A stretch of DNA of 64,000 nt. It comes from Stieleria magnilauensis. Its GTDB lineage: Bacteria; Planctomycetota; Planctomycetia; Pirellulales; Pirellulaceae. The notes under the pieces were generated by a model. The model did no database searches. It had not been told where the DNA came from and saw only the letters and a list, made by a program, of their open reading frames with translations. The position numbers and the translations under genes were made by a program. Shown here piece after piece: positions 52,290-61,538 of the stretch (position 1 is the first letter of the stretch; each line of letters opens with the position of its first letter). The stretch is from assembly GCA_007753675.1 (NCBI GenBank), contig CP036432.1, forward strand, positions 9,829,381 through 9,893,380, given 5' to 3'.

Positions 52290-55289
52290 TCAATCCAGAT
52301 ACATCATCGCACTCGCGTTGAGAACGACTCGGCAAAGTGTCTCTGGTCCATGTTCGGCAATTAGTGTCGCCAGTGGTTCACGTTCGATTTCATTTGCGTC
52401 CCGGCCCCAGGCCAGCCGACATGCCAGTCGGACGGCTTCGTCGTCCGTCGCCGTTTCGGCGGACAACCGATCGGCAAAACGCTTCGCCATCGCTTCGATC
52501 AGCCGATTGTTCCACTGGGCGAGTGCCTGCAGCGCGGTGGTCGATTCATCGCGGCGGGCGATGCTAATCGACGGATCGGCGCAATCGAGGGTCGTCAACA
52601 TCGGCTGCGGTTGGGATCGCACCACGAACCGATAGATCGTGCGACGATGGGATGCGGGGTCATTCGGATCGTGGAGATCGTATTCATAGTGGGGCGAGTG
52701 CTGTGGTCGCTCGATGACAAAATCTTGAAAGCTCGGCCCACCCCGATCTCCCGTGCGAAGCGTTCCGCCGACCGCCAGCACCGAATCGCGAAACTCTTCG
52801 GCCGTCAGACGACGCCGATTGAACCGCCACAACCCATCGTTGCTCGCATCGATCGTCAAATTCGTTCGCGTGATGTCCTCAAAACCGTCAGCAAACGAGG
52901 CGCGACGGTAGGCGTTCGTGCAGACCAACTCGCGAACGATTGACTTGATCGATTGGTCGCGGTCATCACGCAGTCGAGCGGCCAACAGATCCAATAGCTC
53001 TGGATGCGTCGGTAACATTCCCATCCGACCGAAATCATTTGGTGTGCCGACCAATGGTTTGCCAAACGTCCACTGCCAGATCCGATTTGCGATCGAACGC
53101 CAGATCAAAGGATTGTCACGTCGTGTGACATAGCGTGCCAGCGCGACCCGTGCCTCCGCTTCATCGTAATCCTCGTGATCGACAAACCGTGACGGACCAT
53201 CGGGCCATAATTCCGGAGCCCCCGGAAGCATTCGAGCCCCGGGTGCTTGTAAATCACCCCGATTGAGAAAGTGGATCGCCCGCACCGATCCGTTGGTCGG
53301 CAGAAACTTGCCCTGTTTCGGAAACTCCGTCGCCACGGCGTACACAAACTGCCCCGCGGGAATCGCTTTTAGTTCTTGTTCGATCTCCGCCAGACGTTTG
53401 GTCCATTGCTCGATTTGGCGTTGGTATTCGGGCGTGGTTGCCGCGGCAACGATCGCGCGGCGTTGCTCACGTAGTTGTTTCCACTGCTTGGCCTCGGCTT
53501 CATCGAGTGAAAGTCGATGGTACCGTTGATCGACCAAAAACCGGGGTGACCAGCGCGCGTTGGGCGGAATCGAGTCCGACGCATGGACTTCGGCTCCGAC
53601 CGCGACGTTGGTGCCGTCGCCGGGTGAAAGCACGCGTAATTCTCCCAGAGCCAAAATAAAATCGTTGCGTCGCTCGGCGAGCTTGGTCGCCGTCACACGG
53701 ACGATTCGTACCGCCCGGCCCCCGACGTCGATGTTGACCGGAGTCGCTTCAGGGTTCGTAAAGTCGTCGGCAGTCTGGTCAAAGATCGTGGTGGCGTTTT
53801 GATCGGTCAGTGTCGCTTCCGAGGTCACGTCGACTTTGAATCGAACCGGAAATCCGAACCCGGCGCCGATGTTGTTGAAATCATCGAAGCAAGCGATCAG
53901 CTCGATTCGATCGATCGGCTTGGCCGTTCCCAAATCCACTTCGACCCATTTGACGACGTCGGCGCGTGCGGCGATTTGGCTGTGAAACCCGTGTTGCGGC
54001 GGAGGCGTGAATTGATTCGCCTTTTGCGTCAACGCATCCAGTTGAGGGTCGATCGCGGCGGCTTGTTTTGCGACCTTCTGCTCGAACGTCTTTTTCGCCT
54101 CGTCACGCTGGCGAGTGGTGTCGTCGCGTTCTTGTTGCAACGCACGCTTGTGTCGCTGCTGCTCGGCCGTCAGCCCCGCATAGACTCGATTCGCGCGGTC
54201 GATCCCGGCGAACACGGCATGGACGCGGTAGTAGTCTTCGCTTTCGATCGGATCAAACTTGTGATTGTGACATTGCGCGCACTGGATCGTCGTGCTTTGA
54301 AACACGTTGAACACGGCCGCGGCCATCTCGTCACGGTCAAGATGCTTGGCGATTCGGCCATCCAACTTGCCTTCGCCGACTTCCACGTGGGCAATCAAAT
54401 CCCAAGGGCCTGCAGACAAAAATCCGGTGGCCACGATCCCTTCGGACGTGTCATCGGCCAACACGTCGCCGGCGATCTGCTCTCGAGCAAACTGTCCAAA
54501 CGGCTTGTCCGAATTAAAACTGTTGATGACGTAATCACGGTAGGGCCACGCGTTGTTTCGCGGTTGGTCTTTGTCATAACCATGCGTTTCGGCGTAGCGT
54601 GCGATGTCCAGCCAATGTTGCCCCCACTTTTCCCCAAACTCGGGCGCCGCCAGCAAGCGGTCGACCAGATCCCGCCAGGCTTTCGCCGGATCGTCGCGAG
54701 ACTGCGCGACAAATGCATCGACCTGCTGGGGCGTCGGAGGCAACCCGCTTAGGTCATAGGTGACCCTTCGGATCAGAGTAACAGGATCCGCCGGTGGCAA
54801 GGGAGTCAGTTTTTGTTGGGCCAGTTTCGCGTCGAGCCGTTCATCGACGATCGTGCGCAGCTCTCCCTCGGCGTCGGAACCAATCGGCTCGAGCGACCAC
54901 CATTGTCGGTCGGCGATTTTCGGGGCTTGGATCTGAACGTTTGCGGGCAACACCGCCCCGGCATCGATCCAGCTTCGAATCGCAGAGATCTCTTCGGCCG
55001 ACAGGGGATCGGAATCCTTCGGCATCTCCGCCCGCCCGTTGCTCGGCGAGATCAACTCGACGATGTGGCTGGATCCCGCGTCGGCAACCTCGATGTAGCC
55101 GTCGTCGATCAACCGTTGCGGATCGACCATCGACAGTCCGCCACCGGTCTTTTGATCGTTGTGACAACTCAGACAACGGCGAGCCAACACGGGGGCGACC
55201 AAGTCGAGAAATGCCTCGTCTGCTGCGACCAGTGGACCCGCGGGAATCGCGAAAAGACACGCCAGCAGAGGCATCAATATGGGGCGCAT
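52290..55289 (-). CDS. PSCyt1-DUF1549-DUF1553 protein with a discoidin-like insert
   Basis: A 999-residue secreted protein: signal peptide (MRPILMPLLACLFAIPAGPL), PSCyt1 heme motif C39-L-S-C-H43, DUF1549 with C337-A-Q-C-H341 NHKFDP, and C-terminal DUF1553. It is about 190 residues longer than the first copy. The extra part includes a coiled-coil stretch (QQRHKRALQQERDDTTRQRD) and a beta segment resembling F5/8-type carbohydrate-binding domains (VKWVEVDLGTAKPIDRIELI). This may tether it to polysaccharide near the GH2-sulfatase fusion. It precedes the DUF1501 gene, 37 bp away. Confidence 0.87.
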   Translation of the reverse strand: MRPILMPLLACLFAIPAGPLVAADEAFLDLVAPVLARRCLSCHNDQKTGGGLSMVDPQRLIDDGYIEVADAGSSHIVELISPSNGRAEMPKDSDPLSAEEISAIRSWIDAGAVLPANVQIQAPKIADRQWWSLEPIGSDAEGELRTIVDERLDAKLAQQKLTPLPPADPVTLIRRVTYDLSGLPPTPQQVDAFVAQSRDDPAKAWRDLVDRLLAAPEFGEKWGQHWLDIARYAETHGYDKDQPRNNAWPYRDYVINSFNSDKPFGQFAREQIAGDVLADDTSEGIVATGFLSAGPWDLIAHVEVGEGKLDGRIAKHLDRDEMAAAVFNVFQSTTIQCAQCHNHKFDPIESEDYYRVHAVFAGIDRANRVYAGLTAEQQRHKRALQQERDDTTRQRDEAKKTFEQKVAKQAAAIDPQLDALTQKANQFTPPPQHGFHSQIAARADVVKWVEVDLGTAKPIDRIELIACFDDFNNIGAGFGFPVRFKVDVTSEATLTDQNATTIFDQTADDFTNPEATPVNIDVGGRAVRIVRVTATKLAERRNDFILALGELRVLSPGDGTNVAVGAEVHASDSIPPNARWSPRFLVDQRYHRLSLDEAEAKQWKQLREQRRAIVAAATTPEYQRQIEQWTKRLAEIEQELKAIPAGQFVYAVATEFPKQGKFLPTNGSVRAIHFLNRGDLQAPGARMLPGAPELWPDGPSRFVDHEDYDEAEARVALARYVTRRDNPLIWRSIANRIWQWTFGKPLVGTPNDFGRMGMLPTHPELLDLLAARLRDDRDQSIKSIVRELVCTNAYRRASFADGFEDITRTNLTIDASNDGLWRFNRRRLTAEEFRDSVLAVGGTLRTGDRGGPSFQDFVIERPQHSPHYEYDLHDPNDPASHRRTIYRFVVRSQPQPMLTTLDCADPSISIARRDESTTALQALAQWNNRLIEAMAKRFADRLSAETATDDEAVRLACRLAWGRDANEIEREPLATLIAEHGPETLCRVVLNASAMMYLD

Positions 55290-55448
55290 GGCATCAACGT
55301 GGGCGGGAAGCGATCGGAGCGCGGCCTTTCATTGTAACAGCAACCGGAGGTCACGCTGTAAAGGATTCTTTCGCGGTAGGCCGCGAGCCCAAGGTCGCAA
55401 AGTCAAGCGTCGTTTCTTGGGGGTGGGGCCCGTAGGCTCGCGCCAAAC

Positions 55449-55473
55449 GGCTGATCTGCGTTTGAGATCGGTG
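55449..55473. repeat. Hairpin of dispersed repeat, copy 2
   Basis: It follows the 30-bp block 55426-55455 that equals 11923-11952. Here the stem reads GGCTGATCT-GCGTTTG-AGATCGGTG: one A-T pair has become C-G and two pairs have become G-T wobbles, so pairing is kept. Confidence 0.6.
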
Positions 55474-55479
55474 ACTATC

Positions 55480-55496
55480 GGCATGCACAGCATGCC
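55480..55496. repeat. 17-bp dispersed palindrome, family A (reverse orientation)
   Basis: GGCATGC-ACA-GCATGCC followed by CTA, the reverse complement of the 34214 and 40399 copies. It lies 18 bp past the stop of the YpdA-like gene, the same distance from a gene end as the mcsB copy. Confidence 0.8.
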
Positions 55497-55514
55497 CTAC
55501 GCAGCTGCTAACCG

Positions 55515-56600
55515 CTAACTCTCCGGTTGCGTCATGATCTGATCGCGGTACTGCAGCGGTGCGGAATCGATGTGTCGGCCCGACAGATGGGCGACGATCT
55601 TGTCGACGTGGTCGTGGCAGTTTTCTAGAAACGTCTTGTACTTGCTGCTCTGTGTGCCGGCGGTTGCGGTCCCCGCTATGTAGATGCCGGGGACATTGGT
55701 CTGCATCGTGTTTTCATCGTAGGTCGGTCGCTGCATCGAGTCGGACAACTCAATGCCGGCCATTCGCATCAACGTCTTGTCCTGCTCGTACCCGATCAAC
55801 GTCAACACATCGTCCGCCTTGACTTCCACGATGGAACCATCATCGATCGACTGCAGGTGGACGCACTCGCTGGTGATCCGGACGGGTAGGGTGCCGGTAA
55901 AATCGCCGATCCGTCCGGCCGCCAACAGCCCTTTGATCTCGGGCAGCAACCAATACTTGATGTGGTCTTCGGGCACTTCCGAACCGCGATAGCTGAGTGA
56001 CACGTTGGCACCGGCATGATGCAACCGCAATGCCGCTTCGATCGCACTGTTTCGCCCGCCGACGATCAGCACGTCTCGGCCGAAATAGCGATGGGTCTCG
56101 CGCAGGTAGCCATCGACATGGGGCAGATCCTCACCCGGAATCCCCAGCCTTTTTGGAAAGTCGGTTCCGCCGATGGCCAGGACCACCGCCTCGGCCGACC
56201 AAACGCTCGGCTGTCCGCCCGGTTTGGTCGTCACGGCGAAGCGATCGCTATCGTCACGGGCAATGTTCACCACCGGGCACTGGGTGTGAACCCGAATCTC
56301 GAATTGGGTCGCCACGCCACGCAGGTACGTCAGGTACTGCTCGCGAGTCGCCTTAGACTGGTCGCTGGTCAGCAGCGGAACGCCGGCGATCGCGATCCGC
56401 TCATTGCTGCTGAACCAGCGAGTTTGGGGAGCCCACCAGGAGATCGTGTGTCCGATCGAACCGGCATCAAACAGTTCGAACTCGATGCCGCAACGGCGCA
56501 GCGCGACGGCGAGTTCCAATCCGATCGGCCCGGCCCCCACGATCACCACTCGGGTCGAACGGGCCTCGTCGGGGGATGCGGTGGGTTGCGGATTGGACAT
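55515..56600 (-). CDS. YpdA-like FAD/NAD(P)-dependent oxidoreductase
   Basis: A 361-residue two-dinucleotide-fold flavoprotein: FAD motif VVIVGAGPIGLELAVALRR at the N terminus, a second nucleotide motif DVLIVGGRNSAIEAAL near residue 175, and ADDVLTLIGYEQDK and GIYIAGTATAGTQSSK toward the C terminus. The nearest group is the YpdA/Bdr putative bacillithiol disulfide reductases. Planctomycetes are not known to me to make bacillithiol, so the substrate may be another low-molecular-weight thiol. It is the last gene of a packed minus-strand operon, 40 bp after nagB. Confidence 0.8.
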   Translation of the reverse strand: MSNPQPTASPDEARSTRVVIVGAGPIGLELAVALRRCGIEFELFDAGSIGHTISWWAPQTRWFSSNERIAIAGVPLLTSDQSKATREQYLTYLRGVATQFEIRVHTQCPVVNIARDDSDRFAVTTKPGGQPSVWSAEAVVLAIGGTDFPKRLGIPGEDLPHVDGYLRETHRYFGRDVLIVGGRNSAIEAALRLHHAGANVSLSYRGSEVPEDHIKYWLLPEIKGLLAAGRIGDFTGTLPVRITSECVHLQSIDDGSIVEVKADDVLTLIGYEQDKTLMRMAGIELSDSMQRPTYDENTMQTNVPGIYIAGTATAGTQSSKYKTFLENCHDHVDKIVAHLSGRHIDSAPLQYRDQIMTQPES

Positions 56601-56640
56601 TTTTAATTCTTGGTCTGTGGTGGGACAAACGCTCGGCGGG

Positions 56641-57402
56641 TCAATCCAAACGCAATCCGCCGGCTGCGTCTTGATCCAAAACGACGGTCACGTGGTCGTG
56701 GTTGCGCAGCAGCGATGCGGGGTGCGATTCGTCGACCGGCCCCTCGAGCATCTTTGCGACGGCATCGGCCTTTCCGGCCCCGGTGGCCAGCAACACGATC
56801 TGACGGGCATCGAGAATGGTGGCGATACCCATTGTGATCGCGTGGCAAGGCACCTCGTCGATGGAATCAAAAAAGCGGGCGTTCTTTTCGATCGTCTCGG
56901 GCGTCAGGTCGACTTGACGGGTGCGGCTGTCGCGCGGCGAGCCGGGTTCGTTGAAGGCGATGTGCCCGTTGTGACCGAGCCCCAGCAATTGCAGATCGAT
57001 TCCGCCGGCCGACTCGATCATCGATTCGTACTTGGCACAGTGCGCCGGGACATCGGCGGCACATCCGTCGGGGACAAACGTCCGAGCGGGATCGATGTTG
57101 ATGTGATCAAACAGCTGCTCGTTCATGAAGGCCCGAAAGCTTTGCGGATGATCGCCGCCGAGTCCGATGTATTCATCCAAGTTGAAGGACGTCACACCGC
57201 TAAAGTCGACTTCGCCGCCGCGGTTCATTTCGATCAACCGGCGATACGTCTGCACCGGTGTGCCGCCGGTCGCCAATCCGAGCACGCTGTCCGCTTTGCG
57301 ATGGACCTGCGCCGCGATCAGATCGGCAACCGCGTGTGACGCTTGCTCCCCATCGGCCTTGACGATCGTTTCGATCCCATTGATTTGCACGGTTTGAATC
57401 AT
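56641..57402 (-). CDS. nagB: Glucosamine-6-phosphate deaminase
   Basis: A 253-residue enzyme converting glucosamine-6-phosphate to fructose-6-phosphate and ammonia, the step feeding amino sugars into glycolysis (pgi is also in this window). Seen: VLGLATGGTPVQTYRRL, D76 in SFNLDEYIGL, and GLGHNGHIAFNEPGS with H147 and E152. The position of the E. coli D141 is asparagine (N145), as I recall for many other bacterial family members. Its ATG overlaps the TGA of the upstream HD gene (ATGA). Confidence 0.93.
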   Translation of the reverse strand: MIQTVQINGIETIVKADGEQASHAVADLIAAQVHRKADSVLGLATGGTPVQTYRRLIEMNRGGEVDFSGVTSFNLDEYIGLGGDHPQSFRAFMNEQLFDHINIDPARTFVPDGCAADVPAHCAKYESMIESAGGIDLQLLGLGHNGHIAFNEPGSPRDSRTRQVDLTPETIEKNARFFDSIDEVPCHAITMGIATILDARQIVLLATGAGKADAVAKMLEGPVDESHPASLLRNHDHVTVVLDQDAAGGLRLD

Positions 57403-58775
57403 ACCCCTTCACTTTCGGTTTGGCTGACGCACTGGATCAGCAACTCGGACCAATGTTCTAACGTCGGATAGTGCGTACGCAACGCTTCACGCAGATCGGG
57501 TCGCACGAACACGCGGACCCGTTTGACGACATTATCAAACTGCTGGCGGGCGAGCACCGCCGCGACCGGTGAAACGTCACCCAGGGTGGCCGTCCGGCCA
57601 TCGGCAAACAGCACCGCCGTGTTGATGTCGACTTCTAATTTTACCGGCGGTGCATCGATCAGCACATCCGCCGCCGCCACCGCGACGCCGGTTTGACGAC
57701 TCAATTGTTCCGCCACACGCTCGCACAGCGCGACCAGCCACCAATGATGGCGGCGGGCCAAACGCTGATGAATCGCTTCGCCCGACAGCACGCTGAACTC
57801 GGCGACTCGCTTGAACAATTGACGGCGGGCACCAAAAAGTCCCTCGATCAACGGCTCGGCCAAGCTGCCCTGGCCGGCCCGACGCAACAACGCAATCCAT
57901 TCGGCGTCGGCCAGCTTGAACGTCGCGTTCAGGTCCATGCGGTTGTGAAGCAGAAACACGCTCCGCTGGAGCATGGCGGTCGCCGAGCGCACGGCGTGAT
58001 GCCAGTACACTTCGCTGAACATGATGTACCGCGCAAAGACCATCATCTCGGCAGCCGTGCGGCCTTTTTCGCCAACCGCCAATCGCCGAGTCGACGGATC
58101 GACCACCAGCGACGAAATCAGCCGACCGGCGTCGAAGTTGCGTCCGTAGTCCACCCCGCAGTGCAGACTGTCACGTTGCAAGTAATCTAGCTTGTCGATG
58201 TCGATCGGACCGCTCAAACAACTGGCCAAGAATTGGAACCCGTCGTCGTCTCGCTCGGATGCCGGGTCATTCCGGGGGCCGATCAACAACCGTTCCACAT
58301 CCGCCGCGTCACAGTTCCAATCCTCGTCAATACATCCGGCCAATTCGCCTTCGCGGATCAATTGCCCCACCCGATGCTCGTGTCTGGCCACCGAGTCCAG
58401 CTGCATGTCTTCGATCGGATGGCAAAACGGCCAGTGGCCAAGATCGTGCACCAGCGCCGCGACGAGAAACGCGTCACAGTGCCGATCGTCCAGCCAACGC
58501 GATGCCAGTCGATCGCCGCGAAATCGGGCCAGCAATCGCAACGCGTTTTGATAGACACCCAACGTGTGTTCCAACCGCGTGTGCATCGCGCCCGGATAGA
58601 CCAGTGAAACCATTCCCAGTTGGCTGATCCCGGCCAACCGACGCAGCGCCGCGGTGTCCAGAATCCGCCGGACGCGACGAGACAACGGGACGGAATCCGC
58701 AGGCGGGATTCGAACCAGGGACCCGGAATCGGCGCCGGCCCGATGCAGGAGATCAAGTTCGGGTAGATCGTTCAC
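57399..58775 (-). CDS. HD-domain phosphohydrolase (dGTPase/SAMHD1-like)
   Basis: A 458-residue protein whose metal-binding HD signature is split as in SAMHD1-type dNTPases: H70 in MHTRLEHTLGVY, H110-D111 in ALVHDLGHWPFCH and a later aspartate in GPIDIDKLDYLQRDSLHCG. Such enzymes hydrolyse dNTPs or other phosphorylated compounds; the real substrate is unknown. The GTG start overlaps the TGA of the gene before it (GTGA) and its own stop overlaps nagB, so three genes are translationally coupled. A link to amino-sugar phosphates is possible but unproven. Confidence 0.88.
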   Translation of the reverse strand: MNDLPELDLLHRAGADSGSLVRIPPADSVPLSRRVRRILDTAALRRLAGISQLGMVSLVYPGAMHTRLEHTLGVYQNALRLLARFRGDRLASRWLDDRHCDAFLVAALVHDLGHWPFCHPIEDMQLDSVARHEHRVGQLIREGELAGCIDEDWNCDAADVERLLIGPRNDPASERDDDGFQFLASCLSGPIDIDKLDYLQRDSLHCGVDYGRNFDAGRLISSLVVDPSTRRLAVGEKGRTAAEMMVFARYIMFSEVYWHHAVRSATAMLQRSVFLLHNRMDLNATFKLADAEWIALLRRAGQGSLAEPLIEGLFGARRQLFKRVAEFSVLSGEAIHQRLARRHHWWLVALCERVAEQLSRQTGVAVAAADVLIDAPPVKLEVDINTAVLFADGRTATLGDVSPVAAVLARQQFDNVVKRVRVFVRPDLREALRTHYPTLEHWSELLIQCVSQTESEGV

Positions 58776-59578
58776 GACAGGCTTGCCAAGGGCGAGCGTG
58801 AAACGGTGGCGTCGGTGACCGTCACCGATGACGATTCGATCGTGGACTGCGAAACATCGGGTTCCATATATCGATCGACTTCGCCGGGCTCGCCGGCGAG
58901 CGTCACGCCGCTGGTGAACGCCAGCAAGACGATCACGATGAAATACAGCCCCGCGTGAATGACGCCGTTGAAAAATTCCAATTCAAACGTCCCCGCTGAC
59001 GCCAGTGCGCCCAGGGCGATCATCACGCACAGGGTGATGCCGAACACCGTCCACGACATTTCAGACGGCGCGTTCAATTCAAAGACATACGAAGGAACAA
59101 ACGCATACACCACCCAGATCACCGCAAAGATCGCCGAACAAATCAGCACCCGGTTCCGCAGCTCCGGACCGACGTACGGTTCGCGTTCCTGGTCATACAA
59201 AAACGTGTAGCCGGACCAGACCAAGGGCGGCGCCAACAGGATCAGCCCCGCCAACTGGGCCCAAAACGGTGCCGTGCCATTTTCTCCGGTGAATCGAAAC
59301 ACCAACGCAAAGCCGAACACCGCGACGATCGATCCGATGGAAATCAACAGACCACTTTTGGTCACGTCGGTTTCTTTGCGTTTGATCGGCTTCAGGACGC
59401 TGACGCCCTTGCTGTCCTTCGGCGCCCCATCGGTCGGCGCGTGGATGACGACTTGCTCGTCCGCCTTGGGGATCTCGATCGGCTTCTTGCAATTCGGACA
59501 CGGCCCAGTTTTCCCGGCGAATTTGTCGCTCACCTGGAATCGTTTCAGACAGTGGCGACAGGTAACTTGGATCGGCAT
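58772..59578 (-). CDS. Zinc-ribbon membrane protein, unknown function
   Basis: 268 residues from MPIQVTCRHCLKRFQVSDKF. An N-terminal zinc ribbon (C7-x-x-C10 ... C27-x-x-C30, the last pair in GPCPNCKKPIEIP) is followed by a charged linker and about five hydrophobic spans (SGLLISIGSIVAVFGFALVF, LAGLILLAPPLVWSGY, LICSAIFAVIWVVYAF and two more). The layout (ribbon then membrane) is common in planctomycete proteins of unknown role. The start is the ATG at 59578, where the ribbon begins. First gene of the four-gene operon, overlapping the HD gene. Confidence 0.75.
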   Translation of the reverse strand: MPIQVTCRHCLKRFQVSDKFAGKTGPCPNCKKPIEIPKADEQVVIHAPTDGAPKDSKGVSVLKPIKRKETDVTKSGLLISIGSIVAVFGFALVFRFTGENGTAPFWAQLAGLILLAPPLVWSGYTFLYDQEREPYVGPELRNRVLICSAIFAVIWVVYAFVPSYVFELNAPSEMSWTVFGITLCVMIALGALASAGTFELEFFNGVIHAGLYFIVIVLLAFTSGVTLAGEPGEVDRYMEPDVSQSTIESSSVTVTDATVSRSPLASLS

Positions 59579-59851
59579 GAATGCAATTCTCTGCCAGCGG
59601 CTGCACTGGCACGGACGAACCGAACGGAGACAGGATAAAAAAACGTGACACCCGGCTGAAAAACGCGGGTGATCTGTCATGATGTAGGGGACAGTTTGTC
59701 ACGCCAACAAGGCCCTTTGCAACCCTTCCGCCCCGATCGGGCATCAAATGTCGCACCGCCGCCCCGCACGCGGACGCCGCCGGTGCCGCGTCGGTCGCCT
59801 TGGGACATGGCCCATCGTCACCACATCTCCTTGACGGGCGCTGGAGCCCCA

Positions 59852-60358
59852 ATGTCCGAGCAGACTCCCCCTCCCCACCCCGCCGACCCGGTCGCCCACG
59901 TCGTGCTGTATCAACCGGAGATCCCTCAAAATACCGGTAACATCGGGCGGACTTGCGTGGCCGTCGGTGCGAAACTGTGGATCGTCCGCCCGGCCAGTTT
60001 CGATTTCAGTGACAAACGCGTCCGTCGCGCCGGGCTGGACTACTGGAAACACCTCGACCTCCAGGCGGTCGACCAATGGAGCGATCTGGTCGACGCATTA
60101 CCGCCCCGGCGGATGTTTTTCTTTTCTCGATTCGCCACGCGATCGATCTGGGACGAGCATTTTCAGCACGGGGATAGCTTTGTGTTCGGTCGCGAAACGA
60201 GCGGACTGCCGCGTGAAATCGTCGGCCCCGACCACCCCCATGCCCTGCGTGTGCCGACCACCGGCAACGTCCGCAGTCTGAACTTGGCGACCACCGTCGG
60301 GATCGTGCTGATGGAACAACAACGTCAATTGACCGCCCGATCGTCATCGACTCGTTGA
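59852..60358 (+). CDS. trmL: tRNA (cytidine(34)-2'-O)-methyltransferase
   Basis: A 168-residue SPOUT methyltransferase with the trefoil-knot motifs of TrmL: VLYQPEIPQNTGNIGRTC, FVFGRETSGLPREI and VRSLNLATTVGIVLMEQQR. It methylates the wobble nucleotide of certain leucine tRNAs using SAM. GGAG lies 6 nt before the ATG at 59852; the frame is open further upstream but without homology. Divergent from the zinc-ribbon operon and convergent with the TPR gene. Confidence 0.93.
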   Translation: MSEQTPPPHPADPVAHVVLYQPEIPQNTGNIGRTCVAVGAKLWIVRPASFDFSDKRVRRAGLDYWKHLDLQAVDQWSDLVDALPPRRMFFFSRFATRSIWDEHFQHGDSFVFGRETSGLPREIVGPDHPHALRVPTTGNVRSLNLATTVGIVLMEQQRQLTARSSSTR

Positions 60359-60401
60359 TGGGGGAATCTCGCTGGAACGGGCACGTTGAACCGGCACGCG
60401 G

Positions 60402-61538
60402 TCATCGCGAAGGTGAAAAGCGACGGATCAACCCGCGAATCCAGCTGGACTTGGGACGCGGTGTCGATTCCGGACGCGTCGACGGACCGCGGCCTTCCAA
60501 TTCCGCCAACGTCCTCGGCCGCGGCAAACGCCCCTCCAACACGGCCGTGATCTTGTCCATCACGAACTGATTGGTCGTATCGTCGCAGCAAATCGTCAAG
60601 GCGTGCTCCAACGTCTTGCGGGCGATCTCCACCCGACCGTCCAGCAAGTAGGCGATCGAGAGATTGCCCAACAATTCAACGTCATCGGGAGCCAATGCGA
60701 CCGCTTTTTCACCCGTCTGACAGGCCCGCTCGGTGTCGCCGTCGGCCAACAGCACACCGGCAAGCTCCTTGTAAATGATCGTCTGGGGCTCATCGACCAC
60801 CTCCAGGGCACGTTCCAAGGCCTGTATTGCACGGGGGATTCGGTCCACCGCGTGCCAAGCCTTGCCGAGCAGAAACCAGACGCGCCAGGCATCGTCTCGC
60901 TGGCTGACCAATCGTTGCAGCCGGCCGATCGCCTCGCGGATCGCCTGCTGCACGTCCTCCGATGGAGGCGGCTGCCCCGGATGCCGCATGTTGCCCAACA
61001 CGACGTCGGCCGATTTTCGGAACAGTTCCTCCGGTGTCTCATGCAACCGGGCGCTATACAGCAGTTGCCCGGTTTCCTTGTCGCGATAAACGTCGACTCG
61101 CTCTTCACGCCGGACAAACTCCAGCCGGTTGCGAACCTCGTCAGCGGACATGTGTTGCAGCGTCGGTCCCGCATCGGGATCCCAGGTCTCCGGTGCGACC
61201 ACCACACCGGACTCATTGCCGACGAGACTGGCGATCAAATTGCCCTTGTATTCAATCAACTGCAGCCAGTCGCAGAGAGGATGCATCGTGCGGTTGTGTG
61301 CATCGACCAAGACCACATCTGGCGCACCTTCGTCACCGCACAACCCCATCAACAGCAACTTGTCCCGAAACAGTTCGGCATCGCGCGGCGACATGAAACT
61401 GGCCTGCGTCAACTCACCGTCGCCGAAAGACATCGCGTTGGGGGCGATCGTGTGGAAATCCGACGCGCCGCCTTCAAGACAACGATCCAGCGCGTCGTTG
61501 CGAATCACCACTGCCGTGCCTTCAAGTAACACCGGCAT
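60402..61538 (-). CDS. TPR-repeat protein, unknown function
   Basis: A 378-residue cytoplasmic protein. The N-terminal 150 residues (MPVLLEGTAVVIRNDALDRC) form an unrecognised domain. Residues about 200-330 are TPR-like helix pairs (AWRVWFLLGKAWHAVDRIPR, AIQALERALEVVDEPQ, KTLEHALTICCDD), and the C-terminal tail is basic and proline-rich (GPSTRPESTPRPKSSWIRGL). Start ATG 61538 has GAGG 6 nt upstream. Probably a protein-interaction factor; no enzyme motif seen. Confidence 0.75.
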   Translation of the reverse strand: MPVLLEGTAVVIRNDALDRCLEGGASDFHTIAPNAMSFGDGELTQASFMSPRDAELFRDKLLLMGLCGDEGAPDVVLVDAHNRTMHPLCDWLQLIEYKGNLIASLVGNESGVVVAPETWDPDAGPTLQHMSADEVRNRLEFVRREERVDVYRDKETGQLLYSARLHETPEELFRKSADVVLGNMRHPGQPPPSEDVQQAIREAIGRLQRLVSQRDDAWRVWFLLGKAWHAVDRIPRAIQALERALEVVDEPQTIIYKELAGVLLADGDTERACQTGEKAVALAPDDVELLGNLSIAYLLDGRVEIARKTLEHALTICCDDTTNQFVMDKITAVLEGRLPRPRTLAELEGRGPSTRPESTPRPKSSWIRGLIRRFSPSR

